Origin: an uncultured Prevotella sp.
Lineage (GTDB): Bacteria > Bacteroidota > Bacteroidia > Bacteroidales > Bacteroidaceae
Reading direction: 5' to 3'
Assembly (NCBI GenBank): GCA_900765465.1
Contig: CAAFRM010000232.1
Coordinates: 1-9,160, forward strand
Length of the DNA stretch: 9,160 nucleotides
Shown in pieces: positions 7,018-9,160 of the stretch (the stretch's first letter is position 1; every line of letters starts with the position of its first letter). The notes under the pieces are model-generated. The model was not told the origin of the DNA and did not search any database. It saw nothing but the letters and a program-made list of their open reading frames with translations. The translations under genes and the position numbers were made by a program.

Positions 7018-8467
7018 TAGCAAACTGATATATAAGATATTGGGGCAACTGCTTTTCATAGAGGCTTTCCTGCTCTTTATCTCTCTGCTGGTAGCCTATT
7101 ACTATCAGCAGGAAGATGTCTTCGCCTTCGTGATATCAACACTCGCTACCATCGGAGGCGGACTCATTCTGAAATGGAGGGGCCATGGAGCCGACAACTC
7201 GATGTCGCGACGCGATGCCTATCTCGTGGTGTCGCTATCCTGGATTATCTTCAGTCTCTTCGGCACCCTGCCCTTCATGATAAGCGGCTACATCAGCAAC
7301 TTTACGGATGCCTACTTCGAGACGATGTCGGGATTCACCACCACGGGAGCCACCATTCTGGATGATGTGGAATGCTTCCCGCACGGCTTGCTCTTCTGGC
7401 GATCGCTCACCCAGTGGATAGGCGGTTTGGGTATCGTGTTCTTCACCATCGCCCTGCTGCCATCGCTCGTAGGCGGACAGACCAAGGTGTTTGCCGCCGA
7501 GGCTACGGGTCCTATCAAGACCAAGCTGCATCCCCGGCTCTCTACCTCGGCAAAATGGATATGGAGTATCTATCTGGTGCTCACCATCGCCTGCATCGCC
7601 TCCTATTACGTGGCAGGAATGAATCTCTTCGACAGTTTCAACTATGCGATGACCACTACGGCTACGGGTGGTTTCTCCACCCACAACAGCAGTACATCGT
7701 TCTTCCATTCTCCGGCGCTGGAATACATCTGCACCTTCTTCTGCTTCCTCTCGGGAGTGAACTTCACCCTGCTTTATGCAGCAGTCATCAAGTTCAAGAT
7801 CAAGGACCTGTTCAAGAACTCGGAGTTCAAGTTCTATATGCTCCTCGTCACCGCCTTTACGGCTTTCATTATGGTAGAGCTGATGGTGATGCGCAACTAC
7901 GATGTGGAGCATGCCTTCCGCAGTGCCGTCTTCCAGGTGGTATCATTTATCACCACCACGGGATTGTTTAACGACGATGCAGCCCTCTGGCCTCACGTTA
8001 CCTGGGTGGTATTGGCAGCCTGCATGTTCTTCGGAGCCTGCTCGGGCAGTACGAGTGGAGGTTTGAAGTGTATCCGTGGCGTGATGCTGGTGAGAATGGT
8101 GAAGAATGAGTTCCGACAGATTCTGCACCCTAACGCCGTGCTGCCGCTGAAGATTGATGGCGTGAACGTTCCGATGCAGAAGCGGGTAACGCTGCTCGCC
8201 TTCCTCACCACGTATCTCATCATCTGCCTGGTCATCTCCTTCACGATGATAGCCATGGGCATCGACAACACCAATGCCATCACTATCACCCTGAGCTGTG
8301 TGGGCAATGTGGGACCTACCTTGGGTACAGAGATAGGACCTACGATGTCGTGGAGCGAACTGCCTGATGTGGCAAAATGGTTCTGCTCGCTGATGATGCT
8401 CATCGGACGTCTGGAGATATTCAGCGTACTGGTGATCTTCACCCCTGCCTTCTGGAGGGAGAACTAG
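7010..8467 (+). CDS. trkH: Trk potassium uptake system, membrane subunit TrkH
   Basis: 485 residues, normal for TrkH, with many hydrophobic helices arranged as four membrane-pore-membrane repeats. It is the inner-membrane K+-conducting subunit, worked with the TrkA ring. The four selectivity-filter segments are all present: SGFTTTGATI (107-116), TTTATGGFST (215-224), SFITTTGLFN (312-321) and SCVGNVGPTLG (429-439). The region GACSGSTSGGLKCIR (342-356) and the terminal MLIGRLEIFSVLV with Arg467 are family hallmarks. The ATG at 7010 is chosen because an N-terminal hydrophobic helix follows at once (LGQLLFIEAFLLFISLLVAY, 11-30) and AGAGAAG lies about 9 bp upstream. It is the third gene in the dxs-trkA-trkH run and is probably translated in step with trkA. 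No terminator hairpin was found after it. Nothing odd in the protein. Confidence 0.97.
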   Translation: MINSKLIYKILGQLLFIEAFLLFISLLVAYYYQQEDVFAFVISTLATIGGGLILKWRGHGADNSMSRRDAYLVVSLSWIIFSLFGTLPFMISGYISNFTDAYFETMSGFTTTGATILDDVECFPHGLLFWRSLTQWIGGLGIVFFTIALLPSLVGGQTKVFAAEATGPIKTKLHPRLSTSAKWIWSIYLVLTIACIASYYVAGMNLFDSFNYAMTTTATGGFSTHNSSTSFFHSPALEYICTFFCFLSGVNFTLLYAAVIKFKIKDLFKNSEFKFYMLLVTAFTAFIMVELMVMRNYDVEHAFRSAVFQVVSFITTTGLFNDDAALWPHVTWVVLAACMFFGACSGSTSGGLKCIRGVMLVRMVKNEFRQILHPNAVLPLKIDGVNVPMQKRVTLLAFLTTYLIICLVISFTMIAMGIDNTNAITITLSCVGNVGPTLGTEIGPTMSWSELPDVAKWFCSLMMLIGRLEIFSVLVIFTPAFWREN

Positions 8468-8473
8468 AGTTTA

Positions 8474-8504
8474 AGTGAAGAGTGAAGAGTGAAGAGTGAA
8501 GAGT
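8474..8504. repeat. 7-bp tandem repeat (AGTGAAG, four copies plus AGT)
   Basis: Four perfect head-to-tail copies of AGTGAAG fill 8474-8501, followed by the partial AGT to 8504. They begin six bases after the trkH stop and end 43 bp before the manA ATG. The copy number could vary by slippage. The purine-rich GTGAAGA motif lies on the sense strand of both flanking genes; no protein-coding role is visible. Confidence 0.9.
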
Positions 8505-8547
8505 TCTATAACTAGAAACATTTTATCAACTAATTCAATATAAAATT

Positions 8548-9160
8548 ATGAAACCATTAAAATTTGAACCACTATTGAAGTCCACTATTTGGGGTGGCAA
8601 CAAGATTATCGCTTTCAAGCATCTTGACGTGAAGCAAGAGAAAGTAGGTGAGAGCTGGGAAATCTCTGGAGTTCCTGGCAACGAGAGCATCGTAGCTGAG
8701 GGCGAGATGAAGGGCAAGAAACTCAATGAGGTTGTTGCCGAGTTGAAGGACAGTTTCCTTGGAACCGAAAACTACAAGCGTTTTGGCAATGAGTTCCCAC
8801 TGCTCATCAAGTTTATCGACGCCAACACCGACCTTTCTATCCAGGTGCATCCTAACGATGAGATTGCCAAGAAGCAGGGTAAGGAGCGCGGCAAGACCGA
8901 GATGTGGTATGCGCTGCCAAGCGAGCCGGATGCCAAGCTCTACAACGGCTTGAAGATGCAGATTACTCCTGAGCAGTATAAGGAGATGGTGGAGAATGAT
9001 ACCATCACCGATGCCCTGGCTCAGTATAACGTAAAGGAGGACGACTGCTTCTTTATCCCAGCGGGCAGAATCCACGCCATCGGAACAGGCTGTTTCGTTG
9101 CCGAGATTCAGCAGACCAGCGATGTAACCTATCGCATCTACGACTTCAAGCGCAAGGACA
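8548..9160 (+). CDS. manA: Mannose-6-phosphate isomerase, class I (N-terminal part)
   Basis: The frame is open to the last base (204 codons), so the 3' end is missing. The enzyme interconverts mannose 6-phosphate and fructose 6-phosphate in the cytoplasm, linking mannose use to glycolysis and to GDP-mannose supply. It begins MKPLKFEPLLKSTIWGGNKI, typical of the short Firmicutes/Bacteroidota ManA type of about 320 residues. Signatures: GESWEIS (34-40); LSIQVHPND (96-104) with zinc ligands Gln99 and His101; KTEMWY with Glu118; IPAGRIHAIG (170-179) with His176; and AEIQQTSDVTYRIYDF (185-200). No clear promoter or Shine-Dalgarno was found in the 80-bp gap from trkH, which holds the heptamer repeat and AT-rich sequence. 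It may be read from the upstream genes. Family assignment is sure. Confidence 0.95.
   Translation, partial: MKPLKFEPLLKSTIWGGNKIIAFKHLDVKQEKVGESWEISGVPGNESIVAEGEMKGKKLNEVVAELKDSFLGTENYKRFGNEFPLLIKFIDANTDLSIQVHPNDEIAKKQGKERGKTEMWYALPSEPDAKLYNGLKMQITPEQYKEMVENDTITDALAQYNVKEDDCFFIPAGRIHAIGTGCFVAEIQQTSDVTYRIYDFKRKD

Noticed and set aside
8504..8518. Possible hairpin after trkH (TTCTA-TAAC-TAGAA)
   Set aside because: Only a 5-bp AT-rich stem with no following T run; too weak to call a terminator.

Overview
The window looks like chromosome from a member of the Bacteroidota, most likely Prevotellaceae (Prevotella/Segatella-like). The reasons are a SusC/RagA-type TonB-dependent receptor, promoters of the Bacteroidota type (TAnnTTTG at -7), weak or absent Shine-Dalgarno sequences, and moderate GC in genes with very AT-rich spacers. 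The species assignment is inference; no rRNA or marker was available.

Left part, minus strand (1-3586). Reading leftwards from 3586 there is a two-gene operon: an exported C1B cysteine peptidase (aminopeptidase C / bleomycin hydrolase family) and, 15 bp later, an L-cysteine desulfidase / serine dehydratase-alpha-like protein (CyuA/UPF0597). The operon is closed by a good intrinsic terminator (772-808). Beyond it, still on the minus strand, a new promoter drives the 5' part of a SusC-family outer-membrane receptor that runs off the window at base 1. That receptor is broken in this sequence by a run of eight G residues (518-525) exactly at the signal-peptide boundary. Seven G (or four, or ten) would give one continuous reading frame with a signal peptide, carboxypeptidase-regulatory-like domain and plug domain; eight G gives a stop after 32 codons. 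This is a candidate slipped-strand phase-variation switch, or else a homopolymer sequencing error or a fresh pseudogene, and it is the most interesting signal here.

Right part, plus strand (3704-9160). From a promoter lying back to back with that of the peptidase operon, there is a run of housekeeping genes: dxs (isoprenoid precursor synthesis by the MEP pathway), trkA and trkH (K+ uptake: regulatory NAD-binding subunit and channel-like membrane subunit), then the 5' part of manA (mannose-6-phosphate isomerase), cut by the window end. The trkA-trkH junction carries a near-tandem 15-bp duplication (22-bp period) that doubles the start region of trkH. The trkH-manA gap carries a perfect 7-bp tandem repeat (4 copies plus 3 bases).

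No tRNA, rRNA, CRISPR array, insertion sequence or phage gene was seen. Most of the window is ordinary core genome; the notable features are the poly-G receptor switch and the short repeats in the regulatory spacers.
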